DNA of 64,000 bases from Cyanoderma ruficeps (Eukaryota; Chordata; Aves; Passeriformes; Timaliidae). This document shows, one piece after another, positions 52,783 through 63,785 of the stretch. The notes beneath the pieces are model-generated. The model did no database searches, was not told the DNA's origin, and was given only the letters and a program-made list of their open reading frames with translations. Numbering within the stretch: position 1 is the first letter of the stretch; every line of letters starts with the position of its first letter. Both the position numbers and the translations under genes were made by a program. Where the stretch lies: the NCBI GenBank assembly GCA_008694505.1, contig VZDJ01007755.1, positions 12,129,413-12,193,412 of the forward strand. The letters run 5' to 3'.

Positions 52783-52863
52783 ATCTGCAGCCTACCTCTA
52801 CCACAGCCACAACTCAGCACTGCATCCCAGGCACCACGAACGTCCAGTCCCCTTCCAGCTCAG
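52783..52863 (+). CDS. NOL4: NOL4 cassette exon (27 residues), probably alternative
   Basis: The acceptor tctctccacag|ATC and donor AGCTCAG|gtgagt are both strong. The 81 nt enter and leave in phase 1, so inclusion adds exactly 27 residues and skipping keeps the frame. Joined after AGT G it reads DLQPTSTTATTQHCIPGTTN then VQSPSSS, and continues directly into GPTDLSMK. Human NOL4 as I recall it goes straight from NDASSS to GPTDLS, so this exon is alternative or absent there. NOL4L has an SNLQPP-containing segment at the same place, suggesting an ancestral exon. The segment is Thr/Ser/Pro rich and probably disordered. Confidence 0.8.
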
Positions 52864-55800
52864 GTGAGTTCTTAATCTGAATCCCATTGTGGTCACAACA
52901 TGGCAAATCCTGGCCCTGGATTTCTTACCCATGTGTCATTCGGCCTTCCTGGTCCTGGTCCTTCTGCATCCTGGTCCTCCAGATGATGCAGGCCTGCTGA
53001 AGACAACGGAGCAGCTGGGCGAATCTCACAGAGTCGGTGCTGCTGACCTCCAAGGATCAGTGTGACTGTGCTGATTTGCAGCAGGGAGAGGAATACTGAG
53101 CACTCTTGTCCACTTGTTCATGAGACAGCAGAGAAGGTGCCTCCTTTCCACATCCAAGAATTTGGACAAGTTGTAACCTTCTGTAAAATCTTGGCACTTG
53201 CATGATTGATAGCGGTGATAAACTTGGTGATATTCTTGGTGATAAACTAGGGGAACAAAACCAACAGAGGAGAATATCCAATATGTAGCTAGTTTTTAAG
53301 GTGCTGAGCAGGTTACTCAGGTTGGCTAGCCAGGATGTAGGGGTTGATTGGGTTTTTTTCTGTGGTTCCTCTCTCCAGGTCTTTATACCTCTACTCTTGC
53401 ACAGTCTTTTGTGTTCTCAGTGTTACCCTGATGACATCGAAGTTGAGAGAGGGGAAAGACAACACAGTTTGTCTCTAACACAGAGCCTGGAGCATGAAGA
53501 AACAGATCAAGAGGGACAGAGTCAGGAACCTGGGACAGTATGTTTAATCCCATTTAAAAACCCAAAAGGTGGTGTTGGGAGAAGTTAAATGGTTTGACCT
53601 ATATTTTAGCAAAGGGGAATTTCTTGCTGGAATATGCTGGCTCAATTTTCTGTTAAGATCTTCCCCACATTCCTCCTCCTCCTTTGTCATCCTCTTCAAA
53701 TTGTCAGATCCATGGCACAGGCAAGTACTATTCCATTCCCACTGCAGGGATGGAAACGGAATGTCTGTGGATGTACTGGGCAGTATCCTACTTTGTTACC
53801 TCTGTGCAAAGTTGAGGTGACAACTGTTAAGGCAACACAGTATACATCTCATAATTAATCTCCTGTGGTGGATTGGAAGGATCTCACATAATCATTTAAT
53901 CACAGACCACTGTTTTTCCTGATCACTGAAAATGAATGATGGCTGTAGGCATTTCTGTGTTTTTCATATCACTTTCCTCAGGCAAGACAGCATTTTTTGC
54001 CTGCTGTCTAAAGTAGCAGAAGATGTGTCTTCCAGAGGGAGAGGTATAAAAGGGAGAAAGAAGCTTAAAAGGTCCAATTTATCAGTCCTTGCTTTCTTGA
54101 TTTCTCCTGGCACTTGAAACAATACTTTTAGGCACATCTGTTCTATGCTTGAAAGCAGGAAGAAAAGAAACATTGACAGATACATAATATCACAATAAAA
54201 CATTCTTATTACAATAAATACATCTGTTTTGGAAGAAAAGGTACCATATTTTGATAGGTTTTTTCTATTTAGTTTTATTGGAGTATATAAGAATGTAGTC
54301 CAACCTCTTCTCTAAAGCCACTCATGGGGGAAAAAATGGGAGAGGAGAATAGGTGCAATAGAAAAGATACACACAAGATATTGCAAAGCATGGGCAAATG
54401 TATTTTTCTCTAAATAAGTGTCACTGCTTTTTGCATTATCACTGATGAAAAAGGTTGCTTAACTACCAATGAACATGTAGCTACTAATGAACGTGCTTAA
54501 GTTCATAAAGGTTTAATTTTTTTTTTTATTATACATTATTATCTACAATAGTGATAACCATTTTGAGACTCACTGACACATTTATTATTCTTTCAGTAGT
54601 TGTTAATTATGGCATTGGTAGTTACCCAGTGACAACATACTATTCTTAAGGGAATTTTGCTGAGACAGTTGATAGTGTCTAAGCAATCAGTATCAGCACA
54701 TCTACATCTGACCCATGTTTTGGAATTTGATATAAATCATGTTGGTAATGAGTAGTGCATGAGGCAATAACTAGTTCCATTAAAGTCTTGTAATTTACAG
54801 AAAAGGCCATTTTTTCCACAGTGTATTTAGTGGCAGACATTTATAGCAGCTAATTTGATAAATGTTTGTCTAGCACATGAAGACTAGGTTTTTAGAGTTT
54901 TCATATTGAGCCTGATATGGTTCCAACCAGAACAATTGCACCTCATAGGGGAAATTAGGTCAATGTAACTAGACAGAGATAGTAAATCAAAAATATTCCC
55001 ATGTTAAAGTGTCAATCAGGTGGCCTAAACAAGAGGCAGAGGAACAATACTTTAGTCTTCTGAAATAGTATAAAAGAAAGGGTCTGTCTCAGGAATTTGT
55101 TTAATCCACGGCTTGTGAGAATGTTGTGCTGTTATAAAGACGTGGAAGGTGACAATTTCATGTTATGGCAACATGCACTGAGAGAAAGAAAAAAAAAATG
55201 GAAATAAGTCTCCTGATTTAATCTCTGTGATATATGCTTAATCTTTGCTTGCTCAACAGACATTGTGGAACCTGATAATATTTGCAATCAAGATTTTTAA
55301 TAGTCCTGAAGTATTCCAGAATAGGAAGCAGTATGCTAAAATGTGCAGTAAGATCTTGGAGGAACCTGACACTGCAAAATTCATTGCAAAAATATTCAGT
55401 TTGCCCTCTTTGCAAGTATACACTTTCTTGTTCCTGTGAGGACTGGCAGGCTGATAAATAATGTTAAATACACTAAAGAAATAATAAAGATAGTTATTAA
55501 AAGACATGATGGTGAAGCTGTTCAGCTTTTTACAGATTTAGTAACCCATAGTGATGGCTTCTGGAGATAGATGTACATGAGGTGTCCTTAACCAGCTATT
55601 TTAAGCCTTCAGAATAGCTGTGATTTATTTTTCTGATTAAAGAGATATGGTAGGTATGAGTAAGGTTTAGGTTTCCGTTTTTCAATAACTGATTTGCATA
55701 AAATTACACAAGAAAAATCTACAGTACAAGAATGCACTTATAGGTTGCACTTACTCCTTAATTTTTAAATGACCAGGTATGACTGATGAAGATACAAATA

Positions 55801-56838
55801 AGTTATAGTATTTCAGTATTTAGCAGCCTGGTGAACCTTTGAAAATCTCTATTATTGCCAGTAAGTGTCTATCATAGCTATTACAAGCTGAGACCAATAT
55901 AACACATCCTGGGATTAATCTCTGAGTGAGGTGTTCTCCCAGATATACAGCTTGGGCTGTCATAGGTAAGCTTTAGAGGTGAGATATAGGGGGTCACATA
56001 ACGTAATTAAGAGTTAAAAACCTTATCTCCACGTGAAGCATGGTTTTTTGTTGGTTGTTTTTTTTTCTGTTCAGCTTACCTTCCTGAAAAGGCATGGGTG
56101 TTCTCACTATTCCAAAATCATGAAACTTTCCTCTGTGTGTATTCCTTTTTTTTTTTCCTCAGGGTGGGGTTCTTTGAGGGGGAAGGAGGACAGCACTGTG
56201 AGTGGTTAAGAACAAGGGAGGAACTGGGGAGTGAAGTAAAATCCAATTTTCCTAGTAAACAGAAGTAAAAAAAATAAACCCACCGAGTAGTTTGAAGAAT
56301 CTGGGTATGTTAAAATTTGAGATATCTAATTTTTTTTTTTTGTATACAAGAGCTCTTACACAACAGAAATCTCCCAGACCAAGAGGATTTTTGTATTGTG
56401 ATTGTCCCTTGTGTATGCAGACTGCCATCTGGCTTTTTCCAGTACCTTCAGGATGCAAAGATAAATATCCTGAAGAATTGGAGAACTTTCTTCATGAAAG
56501 TTAATCCAGACATCTAGGAATACAGAGCCAGCCAGATCTTCACACTATGTAAATAACTGTGTCCCCCATAGACTTGTGAGGACTTATACTGATTTGTGCA
56601 TGATGGACATCTGGTTTTCTCCTAGTTTTCCTTTCAGAACAGTGCACCATCAGTTTGTCTAAGGGAAACCTGAGAGGTATGACCAAACACATTTCCATGT
56701 ATATTTTATTTATGAGTGTCAAAACCTGATATCCTATTCTGTCACTTAAAATCTGGATTACCAATGAGAAAAGCCCTTCAGTTATATTTCATAAAATGAT
56801 GTGCTCTGCTGCAGAAGCTCTGTTCTGCCAGATACTGA

Positions 56839-56874
56839 GTGTGTGTGTGTGTGTGTGTATGTCTGTGTGTGTAT
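56839..56874 (+). repeat. GT microsatellite, interrupted
   Basis: Ten GT units at 56839-56858, then atgtct and a further GT block to about 56872. The opposite-strand ORF with a His/Thr repeat (56778-56960) is produced by this microsatellite. Confidence 0.95.
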
Positions 56875-57902
56875 GGAGTGTTTTTGGCAGTGACATGAAT
56901 GAAAGTCAAGGAAAGAACATAAAAGTTAAAGTAGGTTCCTATGGAGCACAATGCCCTCATTATGTCAGTGGCAGCTTTTTCACTACTGCCTCAATAAATA
57001 TAGAATTCTTTAATGGCTTCTTACAACCATTCAGCCCAACTGGCATTATGATTGGTACACCATTCTTCCCTGTGCTGGGTTAAGATTTTATTTAAAAATA
57101 TCCTCTGAGCTTCTTCGCAGTCATCATTTTCCTCCAGTGTGAGGTCACACCAAAACATATTCACTGAGCTAATTGTGCTTAATTTATCCTTTGTACACTG
57201 GAAGTCTTTTAAAAGTCAGTTCATTTTTACCAGTGTAAAACCAGATAATACAAGTTGTAAGGCTAAGTGGTGCTCATTCTAGTTGTGTAGTAGGAAATCA
57301 GATCTAATAGGACCCTTTCTGTTTGAGTAGTTTCTTTTCATAGTCCCAGCTCTGCTTTTATTCACTCAAGGGGAGCTTTTTGTTAACTTCAATTTTTGTG
57401 GGGACATGACAGTCTCCACTTCCTTTTTTGTGATTTCACATGTATCTCTGCACAGGCATATAAGACAGAAAATTAAATAAGGTTTATGAACAGATCTTCA
57501 GCTTCTGGAAATCAGACATCCCCTTCCATTAGTGCTTACAATTGCAAATCTGTGGTTTTGAATTTTTTAAATTTTGTGGGATTATTTAGGAGACCCTCCA
57601 GAGTATGAATTAGTGTGTTCCGTGTTCTACAGTTGAATATGCTAAATTTTAAAATTATTCCATTTATTGCTGGAAAACCTTGGCATTGACATATATTGTC
57701 CTGATCAAATTGGAGAGTGCCATTTTTCTCATAGGAAAGCAAGATAAGCTTGATCCCAGTTTCCAGGAGAGTATTAAGATTAGGGTCAGGCTAGTCTGAT
57801 CTTCTGCCTGCCAGAAGTATAGATTTTGCTACACTGCCAAGATGAGATTGCAGTTGAGATTTCCCAGATTTCCACAAAACATACTGTTTAATAGGTATCT
57901 AT

Positions 57903-58003
57903 ATCCTTCTATATATAGATTGCTAGATATATATGATATATGATATATCCTTCTATATATAGATGGCAATCTATAGATTGCCATCTATATCCTTCTATAT
58001 ATG
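57903..58003 (+). repeat. AT-rich tandem array containing a 34-bp perfect palindrome
   Basis: The word atccttctatatat occurs three times (57903, 57947, 57989), spaced 44 and 42 bases. Between the second and third copies, 57957-57990 is its own exact reverse complement, with core agatggcaatcta/tagattgccatct and no spacer. Between the first and second copies are gatatat repeats and the related word agattgctagat. Confidence 0.92.
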
Positions 58004-59006
58004 TTCAAAAAAGTCCTCAGTCCAATTCTACCTGTCCGAATTTACACTCCAGGAAGAAAAAAATGGGATAAGTGGAAATGACAAACACTTAATTAAAGCA
58101 CCATGTGCCTTAGCTGGTTAATAACTGATCAAACAGCCGGGGAAATTCCACACAAAGCCAAAGTTCATGATGGCAGATGTTTTGCCAATCACAGTAACCT
58201 GCAGACTGCCCTCAGGAATGCTGTCTTCCATATGAAGTATTCATGGTCTTGAGAATATTTTTTGAAGAAAAGTGCTAAGCCTATTGCTGTGAGCTGCCAA
58301 TACAACAGCATGGTGATTGCTGCAGAATCTCTTGTCAGTGTTATGGCCTTACAAGATCCTTGCAATGTATTGCCAGCTGTATGCAGCCCTCACAGATGAT
58401 AGTGTGCTCCTCACTGTGGGAGCCAGATTGTCACCAGCCTAATCTCATTCATGAGTAGCTATTTATGTAAGTGATCAGACAGCGTCAGGCAAGTCATGTG
58501 GATGACCATTTATCTACGTCTGCAAGGGATTCAATCTGGCCACACGCTGATTGAAGCATAAAATGTGAAAATAGCTGTCTAGAGAACATAAGTTGGATTT
58601 TCTGTGATAAAAATTGCAAGTGTGCATATTGCCATGAAGTCTATGATGGCAGCTGGAGCTGGGGGGAGGCACAGGAGATGAACCTTCTGCCTCATCTCCG
58701 TCATCAGAACCTAGAGCAGGGTTTGGGGTGCAAGTGGCTCACATTGTTGGAATATGCCCCTGGAGGGTAATTTTCTGCTGGCAATGGACATACCCCCCAT
58801 GTTCTGTAAGTGGGGTCTGTGATACATAAATACAAATTGCTGTGATTCCTGTCGAGGCGACTGGTAGCAAAAAGAACACTTATTGTTTATTTCTGCTACT
58901 TGCAGCTGACAGCAGGTCCTACTGCTCTGCATTTGTATCTACAAACCTGTGAAACGTCTCTGGCAGCAGATCTGAAGCTTCTTTCCTTTCCCTTTGCTGT
59001 CTGCAG

Positions 59007-59200
59007 GTCCCACAGATCTCAGTATGAAGAGGCAGTTAGCAACCAGCTCTGGATCCTCCAGCAGTTCCAGCTCCAGACCGCAGCTGAGTCCGACTGAAAT
59101 AAACGCAGTGAGGCAGCTTGTGGCAGGGTACCGAGAATCAGCCGCGTTTTTACTGCGCTCTGCAGATGAACTGGAAAACCTTATTTTGCAGCAGAACTGA
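59007..59200 (+). CDS. NOL4: NOL4 terminal coding exon (C-terminus, stop TGA 59198-59200)
   Basis: The acceptor is gctgtctgcag|GTC; the first two bases complete the Gly codon, then 63 residues follow before TGA. Order: PTDLSMK (59009-59029), a match to the PxDLSxK consensus bound by the co-repressor Ct[20 protein letters not shown], a serine-rich disordered linker; then [20 protein letters not shown] and a strongly amphipathic end, [17 protein letters not shown]. This C-terminal helix is nearly identical in NOL4 and NOL4L, which suggests a protein interaction surface. CtBP binding is inferred from the motif only. The overlapping ORFs at 58900-59097 and 58939-59277 (minus) are shadows. Confidence 0.97.
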
Positions 59201-59993
59201 GTCATGTGACCTTCACACCGGCCTGGTCTTATCTCAGAATTTCCACTAATGACATTTTGATGTCCCAGAGCACACACTTCAGTTACTGCACAGTCTTTTA
59301 GGAGAGTTAATTACCATAATGCCACACTGTTCTTGATCCATAAAGTGATGTGTTAAGGTGCTTCAAGTGAACTTCGACCTCTGGTATTTCTGAGGTACTT
59401 TACTGTGTCCAGCCTATTGCTTTTGTTTTAGTGTGTCAGCATTAATATCGAAAAAGTGGCTAGAAATTAACTCATTCTAACAAGTGGAGGAAACAGAAGA
59501 TGCTGTGATGGTTTTTTAAAACAAGTGGTTCAAGATCCAAGTGCAATATTAGTGGAATGTGATACTGACTCATTGGACTTAAAGCTGCAGTATATGGCAA
59601 AACATTGCCAAATGTCCTGTTGCTACAGGGCACAATTGCAATTAAAAGGATCTTGTATTTTAAAAAAATGTAATTTTTATAAAAAAACGAAACAAAAGAT
59701 TTTTGTTTTCATTCAAGATTTTTCATTTTTACTTTGGTAAACTTTTTCACTGGTCCTGAAAATGTTTTGAGGAGCTATTTTAAGTCCCCCCTTCCTCTCT
59801 TGAATCCCTGGCTGTGCCCTTCTCCCCAACTTCATATTCTTTCTACAACGAGTAACTCTTGATGCTGGATAATTTTCTCCCCTGTGTACTGTAAATTGTC
59901 ATCTATGGAATACCTTCCGAAGGAAGTATGCATTCCTGCATTCATGCCATTCTCAACTCCATTCTGTAATATATTGCAGCTTTATTAGCAATT

Positions 59994-59999
59994 AATAAA
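59994..59999 (+). terminator. NOL4: Poly(A) signal 1 (AATAAA)
   Basis: Exact hexamer in gcaattaataaagagttg, about 0.8 kb after the stop codon, followed by a T-rich stretch (gcattttttaaaa). Confidence 0.6.
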
Positions 60000-60322
60000 G
60001 AGTTGAGCATTTTTTAAAAAAGACATATTGTTGAGAAAAAAAGAAGATGATTTGATTTCTTACGGTGAGCTCATCTGACTCCATGATCACTGCTGCTGTC
60101 TTATACAAGTCCCTCTAGTTGTGATTGGATATAGATGATGAATGTTAAGAGGTTGCAAGTGACAATCTGAAAATTTGCACTCTTGTGTGTATTTATTTTT
60201 TTTCCTTAATTTAAACAAAATTCTTACCAAGGAAGGTCATTGACACTTCTGGTATAATTTGTATAATTCCCAGGCCTATCTAAAACCTGTACAAAACTGT
60301 AAGTGGATGCAGCTGCAACTAT

Positions 60323-60328
60323 AATAAA
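60323..60328 (+). terminator. NOL4: Poly(A) signal 2 (AATAAA)
   Basis: Exact hexamer in actataataaaactcttc, followed by a pyrimidine-rich downstream stretch (tcttctctccccttcc). Confidence 0.55.
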
Positions 60329-60930
60329 ACTCTTCTCTCCCCTTCCCCACTCTTCCTAACCCCTCTATTTCTTATTTTATAATATTGATTACACATTAAT
60401 GGTGTTTTCTTTGTGCACTATGGCAGGCTTCTTTTTAAGTATATAGAAAAAGGTACTTTAGTTTATGCTTATTGTACTATCTGTTCTGTTGTTTAGCTTT
60501 TGTTGAATAACAAGTTTCTTGTGCATTCCTAAATTTGCCTTATTTCATGTACAAAATTTTACGTAATTCCGTTTTTGACAATGAGTTTAAGGCATCAGTG
60601 ATATTTTATATCTACTTGTTACATATAGTTTTCCAAGTAATGACTGTGATTGTGACCAAGTAATGTGCACTTTTTCTTGTAACTGTGGACATTGCTATGC
60701 TTTTTTTTTCTCTAGTGTTTCTAGAATTACTGTTGCTTACAGTTATGTAAAAGAAAAAGAACTTTTGTGATACTGTTGGTGAATATTAATGTGAAAAAGC
60801 CTATGAAATATGAGTATTTTGGAGGTACATAGATACACAAACATCTCTAAGTTGTGGACTCATGTTCACGTATTTAAATGAGAATTCAAAACCTGAGGGC
60901 TGGAATCACTTCCTCTGTTTTGTTTGGGTA

Positions 60931-60936
60931 AATAAA
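60931..60936 (+). terminator. NOL4: Poly(A) signal 3 (AATAAA)
   Basis: Exact hexamer in gggtaaataaacagattt with a downstream T/GT-rich segment (tttctgtgtttaaat). If used, it would give a 3' UTR of about 1.75 kb. Confidence 0.55.
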
Positions 60937-60955
60937 CAGATTTCTGTGTTTAAAT

Positions 60956-63785
60956 ATATGATTGTGAAACATTATAACATTTAAATCAAACAGCATTTAA
61001 AGCTATAATTATTATGGTCTTTAAAAAGGGAAAAGGGCCTTCCAGTCCAATTCATGCAGCCCCTCAAACATCATTTCTAAATATTACTGAGTAAATCCAG
61101 TGGGATTGAGTAACTAGCATATATAATTTAAAATTGGCAGGAGGGAACACCACTTTGCCACTCTACATTTGTTCTTGAAAAACTATTGGATGTCTTTTTA
61201 GAGGTCCCTATTCTTGGATATGAGATTGTTGCAAATCCTTACCAGTTGTTGCCCATCACTTGGGAGGTGCGTTTGTTTCTAACATCACCTCCCTGTGCCC
61301 CTGAAAGCCTACAACTTATCTCTGCCCAAATGTGAGGTTGCCTCAGCTTTTGTCTCACCAGGAATTCAAAAGCCCCTTCAGCCCCAAGAGCCTTTTTCCT
61401 CTCTTCCACTTTCAAATATCTACACTCTCTCCTTTCTCCTGCATGCCAGGAGAGGATGAAGCAGGTACCTTGTTCCAGGTCACTGTGTTGTCCTCACCCA
61501 AAAAAAGCTGTGGCATACATCTTCCACAGACAAGAGTGGCAGCTATGCCTAGGTTTGCAATTTTCCTTGGTCCTGTTGTGCAGGGCAGTGTGTCTCACAC
61601 TGGCAACTAAGCAGCAAGCAGCAGTTTGTCCAAGAGGCTGTTTGTCAGCCAGGAGTCAACAGCTGAGCAGCCTCACCACTTTTCAAGCTCTTTTACTAAA
61701 TCCAGGTAAGGACAAGAATCTAGAGGACAAGGAGGTAAGAAATTTAATTCATTGTTCTATCCTCTGATTCCTCTTTCTTCTCCCTCAATTACTCCTTCTC
61801 TTGAGGGAGTAGTAGGAAAGTTTGGGGTCACCATACAATCTTCAAGGCCCATGACTAGTTTCCCCTTTTTCCAGCTCCATGCCCAGCCTACTTTGTTAGT
61901 TCTCCATGTCTTCTACACACATCCTCTTCTTTTGAGCGCCGCCTCCGGAATATTCAGGGTCTTCTTCAATCATAGGAGCAATTGATGCCCTCTAAAGTCA
62001 CATACAGATACTTAACATTAACTGTGTCCTCAAGTGGTTTATCTATACCAAATTCCATCCGACAGATGGGAATTTTTATTCTAGAACTGTTTCCACCCCT
62101 AAGTACTGGGTTTATTAATTTCTTCTTTGGAACAATCACTTATAGTTTTAACTTCCTCTCCTAAGAGGGTACTGAAATTCAGACCCATCCTGTGAAGGAG
62201 AGATCATAAACCTCTGTCTGCTTTTTTTGTGAGCAAATCTAGATCCAAGCATTGCAACTAAATTTGTCCTCTTGAATCCAGGTCTCAGAGCCACCTACTT
62301 TGTGTCTGCTTTGAACCTTCTAAGGCAGTAAAAGCACTAGGGAGAACTTCTTGCTCAGGCACCCAGCAACAACCTCAGGGTTATTTCTTCCTCTTATCCA
62401 CATCTTTTGTAACAAAGGCCTGATTACCTCAGTCTAAATATTGCTGTTAGGATAAGGCCAGTTTCTACCAGCCTGGGTGTGTCCACTGAGTACGACTGCT
62501 TAAGGCTGCATTATATCCAATATAGTTATTAAACTAGTGCTTGAAGTCTGGTGGATGTCTCACTACAGAACATCATCAGTACAGACTGGCTGGTGCTGGT
62601 CCTTCTTGAGACAGCCTCACATCTTCCCAATTATCCTGTAATTTCTTTGTGAGTAGTCCTGTTAGATATCTCTAGTCCTCAAGGGATTTCTGGGCAGGGA
62701 GGGATGGTGGGAAAATGTTATAATGTCCATAAACTTCCCTACAGAATTAAGTACCAAACCTGACCCTGGTCTGAGTGTGTTGAGTCTCTTTAGGTTCACA
62801 CAGACACTGGGAAGACAAGTCAGTCATCCATTCTTCTCTCCCTGATTTCCAGAGTAGTTTTCATGGACAGCTGTGGGTAATATCTTTAGATGCAACTTTG
62901 AGTTGTGAGAGTGGACTATCTCGCTAGCTTATCAACTAAACATGTTGGTTTAGTGCTTTCAATGGCTGCTGCGAAACTGGAGTCAGAACACATGAAAAGA
63001 GATCTGGAGTCAAATGTTTTTATTCAGATTGGCACCTTGCTGCCTGTCATTGTAGGGTAATGCCATATCAGCCACACCAGCCGTGGTGAGTGTGGTCAGA
63101 AGCTACAGAAAGAATTTACAGATCTAAACAAATATTTGACAGTTCTAAAGCTGCCCATCCTCTACAGAGAAGAAATTTTCTGAAGGAGGGAAAGCAGGTG
63201 AACATGTATGTGACTGTGGCTATAACACTAATTGGAAAACAAAGTTATACTAAAGTGACAGGATATTCTTGCCATAATGGCCTGAGTCCCTACTGAGTAC
63301 AGTGTAGGTGGAGGTAGGTTTTGTTGGTAAAATCCATTGAAAAGGAGGAGCAATTTCATTTCTTCAAAGTGCCTAGCACTGTGTCAAAAGACTCCCCCAT
63401 AAATTTGTTGAAGCTCCATTTAATCTGGCTTTGAAAGTCTTCTGAGGTGTTCATAAGGAAGACATGTTTTTCTATATAAAGAAAAGCTGATCTTGATAGA
63501 TCCTGAAGTAAGGATCTAGTCCGGGCTCCACCCACTATTGAAAAACACCAGCATGTGAAAAACAATTGTGAAATAATGGGAAAAATCAAGCAATGTCATA
63601 TAGGTGGTTACTGGATTAAATATGTAAGAATATAAAATGTCTGTGCTGGACAAGATCAGTTATTCACAGCCTTGAATAATGTGTAAAACAGATAAAGATG
63701 TACTAGATATAGCAGGCCAGAAGAATAGAGCAAGGAATAGCAAGGATTTCTAAATTCACATGCGTGGCCTACAAGGGCTTGATGC
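60956..63785. other. Intergenic sequence downstream of NOL4
   Basis: No exon, RNA gene or transposon was recognised. ORFs of 60-103 codons (for example 61332-61610 and 61456-61767) overlap in different frames and lack family features. From recalled human synteny the next gene in this direction is ASXL3 on the opposite strand, but none of its coding sequence is visible here. Confidence 0.6.

Larger units (their letters stand above)
52864..59006 (+). other. NOL4: Last intron of NOL4 (6.1 kb)
   Basis: The donor is gtgagt and the acceptor is ctttgctgtctgcag. It holds a GT microsatellite (56839-56874) and an AT-rich tandem and palindromic region (57903-58003). No exon, RNA gene or secure transposon was seen in the rest. 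A short stretch near 54296-54330 faintly recalls an inverted CR1 start but is too weak to call. Confidence 0.8.
12023..60950 (+). other. NOL4: NOL4 gene, 3' portion (exons, introns and 3' UTR)
   Basis: Five exons with consensus AG acceptors and GT donors join with matching phases (0, 0, 0, 1) into a 286-residue C-terminal segment. Recalled family knowledge: the basic module, the GPTDLSMK motif and the LENLILQQN end are shared by NOL4 and NOL4L. The stretches [27 protein letters not shown] and DEAAPADKQCKQE are the NOL4 versions. NOL4 is a nuclear protein of about 638 residues in mammals with strong neural and testis expression, so roughly the first 350 residues lie on exons before this window. 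Long introns and low GC fit the macrochromosomal position of NOL4 in chicken, as I recall it. The gene body certainly extends left of position 1. The 3' limit is placed near the last poly(A) signal and is inferred. Confidence 0.93.
59201..60955 (+). other. NOL4: NOL4 3' untranslated region (inferred extent)
   Basis: AT-rich sequence directly after the TGA contains three AATAAA hexamers about 0.8, 1.1 and 1.7 kb downstream. U-rich stretches such as tatttattttttttcc near 60189 are present. The ORF at 59525-59740 is not supported as coding. The true end depends on which signal is used. Confidence 0.75.

Noticed and set aside
54296..54335. Possible start of an inverted CR1 (gtagtccaacctcttctc)
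   Set aside because: Only about 20 bases resemble CR1 and the following sequence does not continue the match.
56778..56960. Minus-strand ORF with a His-Thr repeat
   Set aside because: It is encoded by the GT microsatellite complement, with no other support.
12023..59200. The gene could be the paralogue NOL4L
   Set aside because: The shared basic module and C-terminus fit both, but [35 protein letters not shown] and DEAAPADKQCKQE are the NOL4 forms as recalled; the long introns and low GC also fit NOL4 better than NOL4L, which lies on a small chromosome in chicken.
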